Shown here in pieces: positions 45,953-57,366 of a DNA stretch of 64,000 bases. Numbering within the stretch: the stretch's first letter is position 1; each line of letters starts with the position of its first letter. The translations under genes and the position numbers were made by a program. Origin of the DNA: Diospyros lotus. Its lineage: Eukaryota; Streptophyta; Magnoliopsida; Ericales; Ebenaceae. The stretch is taken from NCBI RefSeq assembly GCF_014633365.1, contig NC_068346.1, forward strand, positions 32,902,639 through 32,966,638, read 5' to 3'. Below the pieces are notes generated by a model. That model had not been told where the DNA came from. It did no database searches and was given only the letters and a program-made list of their open reading frames with translations.

Positions 45953-46052
45953 NNNNNNNNNNNNNNNNNNNNNNNNNNNNNNNNNNNNNNNNNNNNNNNN
46001 NNNNNNNNNNNNNNNNNNNNNNNNNNNNNNNNNNNNNNNNNNNNNNNNNNNN
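45953..46052. other. Assembly gap (100 N)
   Basis: Exactly 100 N, a common placeholder for a gap of unknown size. It lies at the left edge of duplication copy B, so the junction is not observed. Confidence 1.
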
Positions 46053-46272
46053 GTGTTATCAAGAATATTCCTTCAAAAGCCCAAAAATTTGTAAAATTAG
46101 TTGGGATTCAAAACACACAAGAGGGATTTAATCCAAGTTTTATGGAACTGAAAATATTTAATGCTATTTAATTTTCATGGATTATTGTTTCCAATTGAAA
46201 AATAGTGTTCGGTTTTCACGAGTCAAAGCTCCAACCAAAATACTCATCTACTTATTTATGATCTAGAAATAG

Positions 46273-46970
46273 CACTACAAAAAAATTGGCATTTAGCGGT
46301 AGTTTTTTTTGCATTTAGTAGCGATTTTGAAAACCGCCGCTAAGTTAGCTGTCGTGGAGCATTTAGCGGCGATTTTCAGCAACCGCTGGAATAATCGCCG
46401 CTAATTATATTTTTTGCGGTGGTTTAAAAAATCGTCGCAAAATAAGTGATTTAACGACAATTTCTATAATATTTAGCGGCAGTTTTGAAACTGTCGCAAA
46501 AAATTTAAAAAATTTAAATTTTTAATTTTAATTTTGAATTATTTAATTTTTTGAATTTAGCGGAGTGGCGGTTTTTGAAAAACCGCTGCTAAATTTAATT
46601 TTTGGATGAATTTTTGCGGCGGTTTTTGAAAATCGCCGCTAAATTTAATTTTTTAGTGAATTTTGCGACGATTTTTGAAAATCGCCGCAAATATTATTTT
46701 ATTTTTAATTTTGAATTATTTAATTTTTTGAATTTAGCGACGGTTTCTTAAAAATCGCAGCGAAATTGAATTTAATTATTTAATTATTTTTTAAATTTAT
46801 TGACGATTTTTTGGAAACTGCTGTAAAATTAAATGTTTTACTGAATTTTGCGACGGTTTTATGAAACCGCCGCAAAAATCATATTTTGCGACAGTTTCGA
46901 AACCGTCATAAAAGACTATGTTTTGCGGCGGTTTTTAAAACCACCGCAAAAAATCAATTTTTTTGTAGTG
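46273..46970. mobile_element. Non-autonomous CACTA element, 698 bp, copy B
   Basis: Same TIRs and TAG duplication (46270-46272, 46971-46973) as at 7271-7978. It is 10 bp shorter, from a deletion in an AAATTTAAAAAA run near 46508. Confidence 0.9.
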
Positions 46971-47261
46971 TAGATTGTTATCGTCTTAGTTTAGTTTCTT
47001 CCTAAAAGAATTGTTTTCATGGAAATCAACTTTTTCTTTCTTGTTTGGAACAACTGAATAGGATGTATTGTTTCTTTAGAAATCCTGCAACCCGTGTTAG
47101 TAATTAGTATTTCATGAACTGAATTTCACTTGTACTTAAATCAATGAATGAATTATCTATGTGTTTATGTAGCTTAAGGTTATCCCATGGTTGTCTTCTT
47201 TTTCCTCTAGCAAAGTTAACATCTTTCTAATATTTAGCTAAACCAACTCACCAAGTATGAT

Positions 47262-47922
47262 TGTGGATCGTACTGATCCATTGGACCTAGCCCACAACCT
47301 AGCACCAAGCCTAGCCCCATATTAGATCTCAGCCCAAGAAGCTCAGATAACCTTTCCATCCCAGCTAAGATCCTTGCGCCAGTAATAGATTCTACTGACT
47401 CTGAGCAACTCACACGTTGATCCTTGATTAGCTCTTAATCTCCATCAAATCCGACCTCTAGACTATACTATTCCATTGGGCTAGGGGCCCACAGCCTAAC
47501 ACCGAGCTTAACCCGAGATTAGATCTCAACCCAAGAAGCTCGAATAACCTTTCCATGCTAGTCGAGATTCTTATGCTAGTAATAGATCATATCAACTCCG
47601 AGCAACTCGCACGTTGATCCATCAGTTCTTAATCTCCATCAAATTTGAGATCCTCAAATATGGCCCCTATCACTACCGTGTATCTAGGCTTCCTATCTTC
47701 CCATGACGATCGGTGACACGTAAAGCACCCTCACCTCTGTATAAACCACCCTAATCACAGGCTAAGATATGTTCTTTCCAAGCCCTACCCATGCTCTGTT
47801 ACTTTGAACCCTCACTGACTTGAGCATCAGAGTGCTTGTAGGTGCCAGTCACCCTCGCTGGATCGTAACACTCCACTGTCACAACAACTAATCTTATCAA
47901 CCTCGTTGGGCTAGAGGGAACA
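47262..47922 (+). repeat. 5' LTR of Tat element B
   Basis: 661 bp, same length and same internal ~195-bp duplication as in copy A, ending in gggaaca. Separated by scattered substitutions. Confidence 0.75.
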
Positions 47923-47924
47923 TT

Positions 47925-47942
47925 ACGCGCTCACTGTCGGGC
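47925..47942 (+). other. Degenerate tRNA-Lys-type primer-binding site, copy B
   Basis: acgcgctcactgtcgggc; two further changes from the copy A site, 13 of 18 matching the tRNA-Lys(CUU) complement. Confidence 0.6.
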
Positions 47943-48088
47943 TGGGTAAAACTTACCTATCCCACAAGACGAATCCTTAGTCCTCTCTACAAACTATCCA
48001 TGGTCAGAACCAAAAGCCACAATAACATGGCCCCAAACCAAGAGATTCTCAATACCATCGTCAACTATCAACCAAAAATTCAGTAACC

Positions 48089-49219
48089 ATGGAGGCCCTC
48101 CTCCAAACCATTCGACAACTTCAAGATCAAGTTGTCGAGTTAACCCGTAACTAGCAGCATGACCAACGCAACGAGCGGGTTGAAAACGAAGTAGAAGTCA
48201 GCCATCACCAACAACTTCAGGCCATTCACACTCTCGCTCCTGCACCATCAACATCCTTGTACACTCCGGGTTATCCCTTCTCGGAGTTCATCATGTGCAT
48301 CCCCCTGCCAGAGGGATTTTGCCTTCCTGGCACATTGGAGCTATATGATGGAAGAACACTTAACAATGTTTAACTCTTTGATGCTGTTAAGTAGGGGAAC
48401 TGATCCGATTATGTGTCGAGCTTTCCCTAGCACATTGAAGAAGTTTTCCTTACTGTGGTTCTCCACTATGGAGCAAGCTCCATCCAAGACTTCTTCGAGC
48501 TTGCCACATGCTTTCTAGCCCACTTCTCCACCAGCTGAGCTCATCATAAAACCTCGGCTAGTCTCATCAACCTGAAGCAAGGAGAGAATGAGTCACTCCA
48601 AGCTTTCATGCACCGATTCAACTAGGAAGCCATCCAAACTAGGGATTTTAATTCATCTGTCTCACTGCACGCCATCATGGTGAGGCTCAAGCTCGGGCCC
48701 TTCGCCGACTCTCTGGCTCGAAAGCCTCCCTCTGATCTTGACGAACTTCGAGTGCGAGCAATTGATTATATAAATGTGGAAGAAGTGTCAATTGTTAGAT
48801 GTAGTAGCTCTTAGCCATAAGTTTAGCCACAACCGAACTAACTGTTAGGCCCATCCATCGAGCATCACTACTACCTAGAGAAAGAGCTCAATCGTAGAAG
48901 AGAGAACAGGGACCAAGCTAAGGGGTGAAGAGAGCTAGCCAGGGAACCCCAACCACCCCGATTGCACTACGACACTTATACCCCACTGACGACAAGGAGA
49001 TATCAGATCTTCCAAAAGGTATACAATTCAAGGATAATTCCATTCCTCGAGGTTAAAGCTCGGCCTAACCCTGGCCCAAATGTGGACACCAACAAGCCCT
49101 ATGATTACCATCGTATGTTCGACCACACGATTGAAAAATGTACCTCCCTCAAGGACCAAATTAAAAAGTTGGTCAGAAAAGGCCAACTCCGTGGGTATGT
49201 TTATAGGAGGCAAAGTTAG
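48089..49219 (+). pseudogene. Tat gag remnant, copy B
   Basis: Starts at ATG 48089, with the same gag blocks as copy A (IPLPEGFCLPGTLELYDG, then LARKPPSDLDELRVRAIDYI, and the C-terminal YHRMFDHTIEKCTSLKDQI in 48962-49219). It carries extra stops, for example in the tail after the YINVEE block. Confidence 0.8.
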
Positions 49220-49419
49220 AGCAGAGAGCTGCGTGATGATCGATGCCGGAAAAGAAGCCGTAGCCCACAAAGAAGACCTAGGGCTGAAGGAGGTCAGGAT
49301 GCCAGGGTGGCCCCCTGAATCAAATATGGGGAGTCATTTATATAATTTATGGGGGCTTCATGAGCAGAAGAGATTCTATCTTGGTAAAAAGGTGTCACTT
49401 GAGGGCGATGATAACCGTT

Positions 49420-52400
49420 AAAAGTGCTAAACACTGGCCAAGAAAAATGGCCCAACACTCAGTAATCTCTTTCACCGATGAAGACTATGCAGGGATTGAC
49501 CGAAACTTAGGTGATCCCATGGTGATATCCATAGTCACGACTAACTTCGTCATTAAGAAGGTCCCAGTAGACCAGGAGAGCTCAATCGACTTACTATACT
49601 TATCAACTTTAAAGAAGTTGGGGATACCTAAAAGGGATTTGAGGCCATTTAATGGAATCTTGGTCAGTTTCTTAGGGGAGCAGGTGAACGTAAAGGGGTA
49701 CATAGAGTTGCTAACGACGTTCGGGTCAGCACCATTACTTAAGATAATCAACATCAAGTACTTGGTGGTTGATTTCCAGACGCCTTACAACGCCCTACTA
49801 GGTCCTCTGTCCTTTAATTCTTTGGGCACAGTCGTTCCCACTCTACATTTGGCGATGAAATTCCCGATCTCGGCCATTACAGTCGGAGTGGTCCACATTG
49901 ACTAAAAGGAGGCCCGACAATGCTACAATGACAGCTTGAAAGTCGTTCCCACTCTGCATGTGGTAACTAGATTGCTACCACCAATACCCGAGCTGCAAAT
50001 CATAGAGTGAACATAGCCAAGTTAGATCCGCGAAGCAAATTCTAAAATAGCCGACCATAAGCCACGGAGCTACTTCCCGTGGGCTTGGGGGCCCGCCTAG
50101 AGCAAATAACCAAGCTCAGCACTACGTTTCCTCATGACCTCAAAGAGTAGTTAATCACGTTGCTGTAACAAAACACTGAACGTTTGGACGTCTACAGACA
50201 TGTAAAGCATTGACCCATCCTTCATCTGCCACAAGTTGGCCATAGACTCCAATGCACAACTAGTCAGGCAAAGAAAAAGGAAATTGAGTGAAGAAAGGCA
50301 GCAAGAAGTAGTTGAGAAGACATCTAAACTCCTCCAAGCTAGATTCATAAGGGAAGTGCACTATACCACCTGACTGTCAAACGTTGTGATGGTAAAGAAA
50401 TCCTCAAGGAAATGGAGAATGTGTGTAGATTTCATCGACCTCAACAAGGCATGTCCAAAGGATTCTTACCCTTTACCAAATATCGACTGGCTTGTGGATG
50501 GAGCCTCGGGGTATCAAATGTCTCAGCTTTATGGATGCCTAATCGGGGTACAATCAAATCCGAATGCATTTGAATGACGAAGAAAATATGGCTTTTATCA
50601 CCAAGGACACGAATTTCTGCTACAAGGTCATGCTGTTTGGATTAAAGAATGTTGGGGCTACATACTAGCGGCTGATGAACAAAGTATTTGTTGGTTAAAT
50701 AGGACTCAAGATTGAAGTATATGTTAACGATATGGTGACCAAGATGTTAGAAAATGGAGATCATTGCTCAGATCTAACCAAGATCTTCGAGAAAATCCAA
50801 CGACACAACATGAGACTAAATCCAAAAAAGTGTGTTTTTGGTGTGCAGGCCAAAAAGTTCCTCGAATTCATGCCCACCAATCAGGGAATAAAAGCTAACC
50901 CCAACAAATGCCAAGCCATCCTCGAAATGTGTAGCCCCAGCAATGTGGAAGAAGTCCAATAGCTAACAGGCCATATTGTTGCCCTCTCCCGCTTCCTTTT
51001 GTAGTCAGCAGACCGAGCTCAACTATTTTTCCAGTGTTTAAAAAAGCTAGCAGACTTCCAATGGACGAAACAGTATGAGGCCGCTTTCCAAAAGTTGAAA
51101 CACTTTTTAACCACCCCTCTCTAGACCGGAGCCTAGCGAAGAGCTTCTGCTCTATCTCTCTATCTTCGAATGTCCCCTCAGCTCGGTGTTAGTAAGGAAA
51201 GATGGAAAAGTAAAATGACTAATCTATTTTGTCAGCAAAGTTTTGAAGGGGCCTGAAATTTGATATCAAAAGATAGAGAAGCTAGCCTTAGCCTTGGTTA
51301 TAACAGCCTAAAAGCTCAGGCCTTATTTCTAGAGTCACCAAATCACAGTGCTAACCAATCAACCAATAGGTAGGAGCTCCAAAAGCCCAAGCTTTCAGGA
51401 AGAATGATTGCATGGTCGGTAGAACTTTTTGAGTTTGGCATACATTACCACTCCCGTAAACACATTAAACCCTAAGTACTATCCAACTTCTATATTGAAT
51501 TATCTTCACCTACCCTAAGTTCTGATAGTAATCCTTGGGTTTTGTTGGTTGATAGAGCTTCAAACATTAAAAGAAGCGGGGTAGGAATAATCTTGGAAGT
51601 ATCAAATGGGCTTTTGATCGAATAGTCCCTTCGCTTCAACTTCAGGGCGAGCAATAACCAAGCCGAGTATGAAGCCCTCATCGTTGGGTTAGGCTTAGCT
51701 AAGGAAGTTGGGGCCACTAGGCTAATCACAAGGACTAATTCACAGTTGGTGGCTAATCAAGTTAAAGGTTAATTCTAGACAAAAGATCTCCAGCTCGACA
51801 AGGTCAGGATCCTATCCAAAGCCTTTGAATCTTTCGAGTTTGAATACGTACCATGGGAGCAAAACTCAAGAGCCAACATGCTCTCAAAGCTTGCTAGCAC
51901 CAAAGATCCAGGAGATAACTGGTCGGTCATATAGGAAACTTTGAACTCACTAACTGTTAACTTAGAAGTACATGTCGTGGAGACAAACCCCGACTTTTGG
52001 GGAATCCCATTATTTGGTTCTTGAAGGAAGGAGTGCTACCCGATGACCTGGAGGAGGCCAAGAAGTTAAAGAGGACTGCCAGCCTTTACACCATGATCAG
52101 AGATCAGCTGTACAAAAGAAGCTTTACCATGCCCCTTCTCAAATGCATGGATGGGGGGCAAGCTGCTTACCTTATGGCCAAAGTCCATGAGGGGGTTTGC
52201 AAAAGCCACATTGGAGGCCGATCCCTAGCAGCAAAAATACTGAGGGTCGGGTACTATTAGCTGACCATGGGGAATGAATGCCTGGAATATGTAAAAAGAT
52301 GCGATAAGTGCTAGAAGTGTGCAAATGCCCATCACTCCCCACCGAAAGAACTACACACCCTCAACGTATCTTAGCCCTTCTACAAATGGGAAATTGACTT

Positions 52401-52940
52401 GCTCAAACCCTTCCTGCTGGCCCCCGGCGAACTTAAGTTCATTATGGTGGCCATCAATTACTTCACTAAGTGGATCGAGGCTGAGCCCCTAGCAACAATT
52501 ACGGCAGAGGATGTCAAAAAATTCATCTAGAAGAATGTTATTTGTAGATACGGCTAACCCAGGTTAATCATTTCTAACAATGACACTCAATTCACTAACA
52601 CAAAATTTTGAGAATTTTGTAACGAGCTCGGTATTCATCAGTTCTTCACATTAGTCGAGCATCCCCAGATAAACGGGTAGGCCGAGCTGCCAACAAGCTC
52701 ATCCTCACTGGGCTCGGGGAGCAGTTGGATTAGGAAAAGTTTTAGGGAATGAGACTTAGTCCTGAGGAAGGCAGAGATCGCGAGACAGCAACCTGGAGAA
52801 GGAAAACTCAATGCCAACTGGGAAGGCCCTTACCGAGTTACTCGCAACCTTGGCAATGGAGCTTACCACCTCACTGAACTCTCAGGACAACTTCTGTCGA
52901 GATCATGGAACGTGGCCAGCCTATGAAAATACTACAGCTA
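49420..52940 (+). pseudogene. Tat pol remnant, copy B
   Basis: Same domain order as copy A: protease (49420-49905, DQE active site), RT from about 50386 (WRMCVDFIDLNKACPKDSYP; YVND), RNase H, second RNase H near 51520-51900, integrase (HHCC from about 52180, core to about 52720) and the NWEGPYRVTRNLGNGAYHL tail. Differences include a shortened linker (a 12-base loss between ctcgacaag repeats near 51797) and an 8-base loss near 51118. Non-functional. Confidence 0.85.
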
Positions 52941-53074
52941 AGTAACAGCCTCATGATCACCCCTGTGAATTGTTTACGGTTTAAAATTAATTTATGTTGT
53001 AGTCTGGCTTTATGTTTCTTATATAGATCCAATCTATTCTTTTGTAATGCAGTTGTTGTTTTAGTTTTGTTATT

Positions 53075-53735
53075 GGACATGTTACCCAGTTCTACGCCAA
53101 AGGCCTCTTGTTAATAGATTCAAATGTTCTGTTACATTACATGTTACTCAATTCAACGCTAAGGTCTTTTTATCAATAAAGTCAGATGTTTTTTTACATG
53201 GGATGTTGTTCGATTTTACGCCGAGGGTCACTTTTCAAGAAGATTAGATGTTATACTTTTCATAATTTCACACCAAGTTTCACTTATTAATAAAGTAAGA
53301 TGTTATTCGATTCTACACTAAGCTTCTCTTATCAATGAAAATGGATGCTTAGAGGATCAGTTTTGTTACACTACCAAGTCGTACCCTACCCAGTCAAGCT
53401 CGGTTAGTCTGCCCACCTGCGCCAAGTCCAGACCTGGCGGCGCGACCCTCAAGTCATCCCGATTTCCTAAGCTGAGCCTTTCCCAATCAGGCTCAGTCAG
53501 TTCACCCACCTGCGCCCGGGCCAGACCTGGCAGGCGGACCTCATGTCATCCCGGTTTCCTATGCCGAGCCCTGCCTAGTCAGGCTCGACAAATCCTCCCA
53601 CCTGCCCCTGGGCCAAACCTGACGGGCAAACCTCAGGTCATCCTAGTTTCCTAAGTTGAGCCCTACCCAGTCAGGCTCAATCAACCTGTGCTTGAGCTAA
53701 ACTCGACAGGCGGACCTCAGGTCATCACGGCCTCA
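53075..53735 (+). repeat. Tandem repeats downstream of pol, copy B
   Basis: Same two arrays as in copy A: degenerate ~60-bp units to about 53345, then four ~92-bp units from 53384. Confidence 0.8.
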
Positions 53736-53808
53736 ATCGCCTAACAAACACTTACCTGACCTAACCTTGGAAGCAAAAAGAAGCAACAATAAATAGATTG
53801 CACATAAT

Positions 53809-53813
53809 CAAAT
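53809..53813 (+). other. Empty target site (single caaat) for the LOG-bearing element
   Basis: cacataatcaaatcatcatg is continuous here, whereas copy A has the 5.7-kb element between two caaat copies at 14857-14861 and 20591-20595. There is no LTR footprint, so this allele or copy never carried the insertion. Confidence 0.95.
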
Positions 53814-54080
53814 CATCATGCAAAATCAATCGGGGCTCAACACTTACACATAACAATGCAAAAAATTAAGGAAAGACCATTACATTTCCCGACTTAGCCT
53901 TGGAAGAAAACATAAAGCAATAAAGCTGAAGATCAATGAACAAACAAAGCAGAGAATCAATAAAATATTCTTTATTGATTGAAGTCAAGATTACAAAAGG
54001 GTGCCAACCTATACTCAAATTTACAAAATAAATAGAAGACAGGAGTTAGGGTCTAGTAGGACCGGGGCTAGGCTCGACAA

Positions 54081-56051
54081 TCACTCCAGAAGTGAACTCA
54101 AAGGTCGCCACGAGCTCACCAAGCTGATCGGTGTCTTCCATAGGTCGGTCCCCTCGACCCCTAACACCTCTGCTGAAGCTCCAACCTAGCAAACTGGATC
54201 TGCCAAAGGCAAATCCACAAGTTAACCGACCACCACTTCTTTAAAAGAGCCACAGGCCGAGAACTTAGCCTCAGGGAAAAGCACCTGAGCTTGAGAAAAG
54301 GCCTTCGCAAAGCCCTCTGGGAATTAGTCAACGGTCTTATCTTTTAAGCTCTCAACCTCAATTCGCGTCGTAGCTACCTGAGTCCTCAGCTCGGTAACCT
54401 CGAGCTTCGTTTGGTCAGTTTAGAGGATAACGATGGCAAGGTCGGCTGTCAGCTTTGCTACCCTCTTGACCCCTTCCTGGGCAAAGGCATTGGCAGCTTG
54501 GGCTTCCCCCTTTAACACTGCTAGTTCCTCTGAACTACACTCCCATTGCTGTTGGTACTTCTTGGAGCAATTGCCAGCCTGGACAGTCACTTCCTCGGCC
54601 TCCGTAATCTGCTTTTGCAACTCATTCATCTTGGCGACCACCTTTTCCCTCACCCATTCCACCATCTCCTCACTAGCTTAACTAAGTCACTTCAACTAGC
54701 CTGAACTCCAATTCTAGTGTCTAGTAAGCATTGGCGAGATGAAGAGTTTGCATCTTAGACTAGCAGCACAGCCCCATGACTTCAAGGTCCAACTCCCTCT
54801 TTCGATTGGACTGGAGGTAGAGGCACTTCTCGATAAAGGCCCCGGGACAGAACTCTTTACTTTAAAGGCTCATCAGATTGGGCTCGTTATCATCACAACC
54901 CCACAAGCTCAGCCTCGACAAGCCCGGACCAGAGCCCGAGGACTGGTTGATAGCCAAGCTTGAAGTCCTAAAGGGCCCAACTTCCTCCTCTCGAGCAGTC
55001 CTTAGTCTTTTCAATTGCAGGAAGGCTTCCTTGACGTCAACCTATTCTTTGGGTCGTCAAGAATTCCCATCTTTTGAAGAAACATATTGAGAAGATGGAG
55101 AAGTCGGCGTGGGACCCTTGGGCACGATGGGGGCTTTGGATGCTCGGGAACTCTTCTCTAGAATAGGGGCTTTCTCAGCTACCCTACAAGCTAACCATGA
55201 GTTTGGCTCGGCCCCCGGTGAAACGCATGTTACCTTATCTTCTCGACAGTCATTTTGGGGGCCATCTCACCTGAAATAGAGGATAAACAAGGTTAGCAAT
55301 AACAAACAAAGTAAGCGGCAAGAATTAGCCCGAAAGGGAAGGCACAACAAAATCGACCCATATAGGCGACCGGACTCTCAGGGTCATTCTCGAGTTTGAC
55401 AAGAACCGAGCTCTCTAACACCGAGCAATCCAAAAGAAGATCCACCATTAGTTGGTCCTCCAAACTCAAACTCTGGTATTCCACCCCCATGATGGAGCTC
55501 GGCTCCTTGCTCCAACACAAAGGGAACTTAGTGGCCGCTTGATCATCCAAAAAGAAGGCGAGCACATCTTGTCGAGAGGCTACTTTAAAGTAATCAACCT
55601 TGAAGTTCTTGTATGAGTTGTCAATGGCCTTTAGCAGCTTCCTTCTTGGAAGCCCATTCAAAGAAACCTATCTACCCTTGCTGACACCCTTCAATTAGAA
55701 GAAGGAAAAGAAGACTCTCATGCTCGCTTCATGACCTAGGAAGGTGGACAACACTTCGAAGGCTCTCACAAATGCCTAGTTGTTTAGGTGCAGTTGGGTC
55801 AGGGCAACATTCAACATCGTCAACACCGAGCTTTGGAACTCGATGAACGGAAGTCGAAGATGAAGACATGTAAAGAACGTCTCATACATAAAGATCGACC
55901 TCGAGTTCACGGCCATGAAAACCAGTTCCTTTTCCACACAGGGTCAACACTCAAATAAACCCTTGTCTTCTTCAATCACTGACAAGTGGATCCACGACCT
56001 CAGAACAATAACACTATCCGAGGAGTTGTATGGGGAAGCAAACTTGGACAT
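54081..56051 (-). pseudogene. Antisense ORF of the Tat element, copy B
   Basis: Parallel to 20864-22834. The coiled-coil piece (54665-54420) and the middle piece (55661-55293) keep long open stretches. The N-terminal domain piece (upstream of about 55780) is open except for a stop introduced where copy A has a Cys/Arg codon near 55943-55950. The C-terminal piece has a stop in the region matching VVVGQLVDLP. Confidence 0.62.
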
Positions 56052-56904
56052 GTCCTCACTCACCTAGCTATAGTCACCACTTGCGCCAAAAAGTGGGTTT
56101 GAAGATGACTTAGCCATGGAAGAAGAACTTATACTATCCCTAGGGAAACCAAACAAAATAGAGCCATCAGAAGTCGTTCCCCTTTTTCCTACTTCGATCT
56201 ATATTTTAACTACCTTAGTCAACACACCAAATCACTCCCCTGTGCTCAACCAACAAAGCCCAACAACCAAGCGTTGGATTCCTTGCCAGGAGCTCTCTTC
56301 TTATGACGGTCACGGAATCGCTTCCCTCCCCAGATTCACTCATCGGACTCGTCACAACCCTCGATAAACAAGCCAAAAATAGTAAAATAAAATGGAGGGT
56401 TGAAAAATCAAAAGAGTAGGTTGTGTAAAGTTACCTATGTAAACGAGCGAGTTTGTAGAAGAAAGCAAGAGGGAGCTTGAAGGCAAGAAGAATGCGAGAA
56501 CTCTAAGGAAACTAGGATTCAGAAATCGGTCGCAGGAAAATAGGTTATAGATGCCCTTATATAGATATCGCACAATGCATCAAATGGTTGGAGATCAAAT
56601 GTCACCAAACACCCACAGAGATCATGCCACCTGTCATGCGCATTAAAAGCCTTGGGTTAAAAGGTCAAAACAACTCCCTATCCACCCACTACGTCACATC
56701 TCCCAAAGCAGACGCCAAAAGTTTGAAATCGCATGCGTTTCTTGTCATAACCTCGAAAAACACCCTGACAACACCAAGCTCGGCAACACCAAGTTTGGTC
56801 TTAGTAAGCTCAATCCTTGGCCAACGCAAACTAGAATGTGACCATCACCTCGGCTATGTTCCTAGCTCGAATGCTCGCTCATGCGAACATCCAACCTGGG
56901 AGGG

Positions 56905-57366
56905 CTCTAGACCGTACTAACCCATTGAGCCAAGGGCCCACAACCTAGCACCGAGCCTGGCCCTAGATTAGAACTCAGCCCAAGAAGCTCAAATAACCTT
57001 TCCATCCCAGCTGAGATCCTTGTGCCAGTAATAGATCTTATCGACTCTGAGCAACTCGCACGCTGATCCTTGATCATCTCTTAATCTCCATCAAATCCAA
57101 GATCCTCGAATATGGCCCTTATCACTATCGTGTATCTCGACTTCCTATCCTCCCATGATAGTCGGTGACATGCAAGGCACTCTATATAAGCCAGCCTGAT
57201 CACATGCCAATGTATGTTCTTTCCAAGCCCTACCCATACTCTATTACTTTGAACCCTCATTGACTTGAGCATTAAAGTACTTGCAGGTGCCAGCCACCTC
57301 ACCGAATCACGACACTCCGTCTTCGCAACAGCCAATCTTACCAACCCTGTTGGGTCGGAAGGAAAA
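56905..57366 (+). repeat. 3' LTR of Tat element B
   Basis: Counterpart of 23707-24169, with about ten substitutions and a one-base deletion by eye. It lacks the internal duplication of the 5' LTR. Confidence 0.78.

Larger units (their letters stand above)
47262..57366 (+). mobile_element. Decayed Ty3/gypsy Tat-lineage retrotransposon, copy B
   Basis: Same structure as the element at 8270-24169, about 10.1 kb, without the nested insertion. It shares the protease (DQE) and RT (YVND) active-site losses and the duplicated 5' LTR unit with copy A, so those changes came before the copies separated. It has its own small deletions and a patched segment near 49937-49963. Confidence 0.88.

Noticed and set aside
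45886..46171. Frames running across the N gap
   Set aside because: They include unknown bases and join unrelated sequences.
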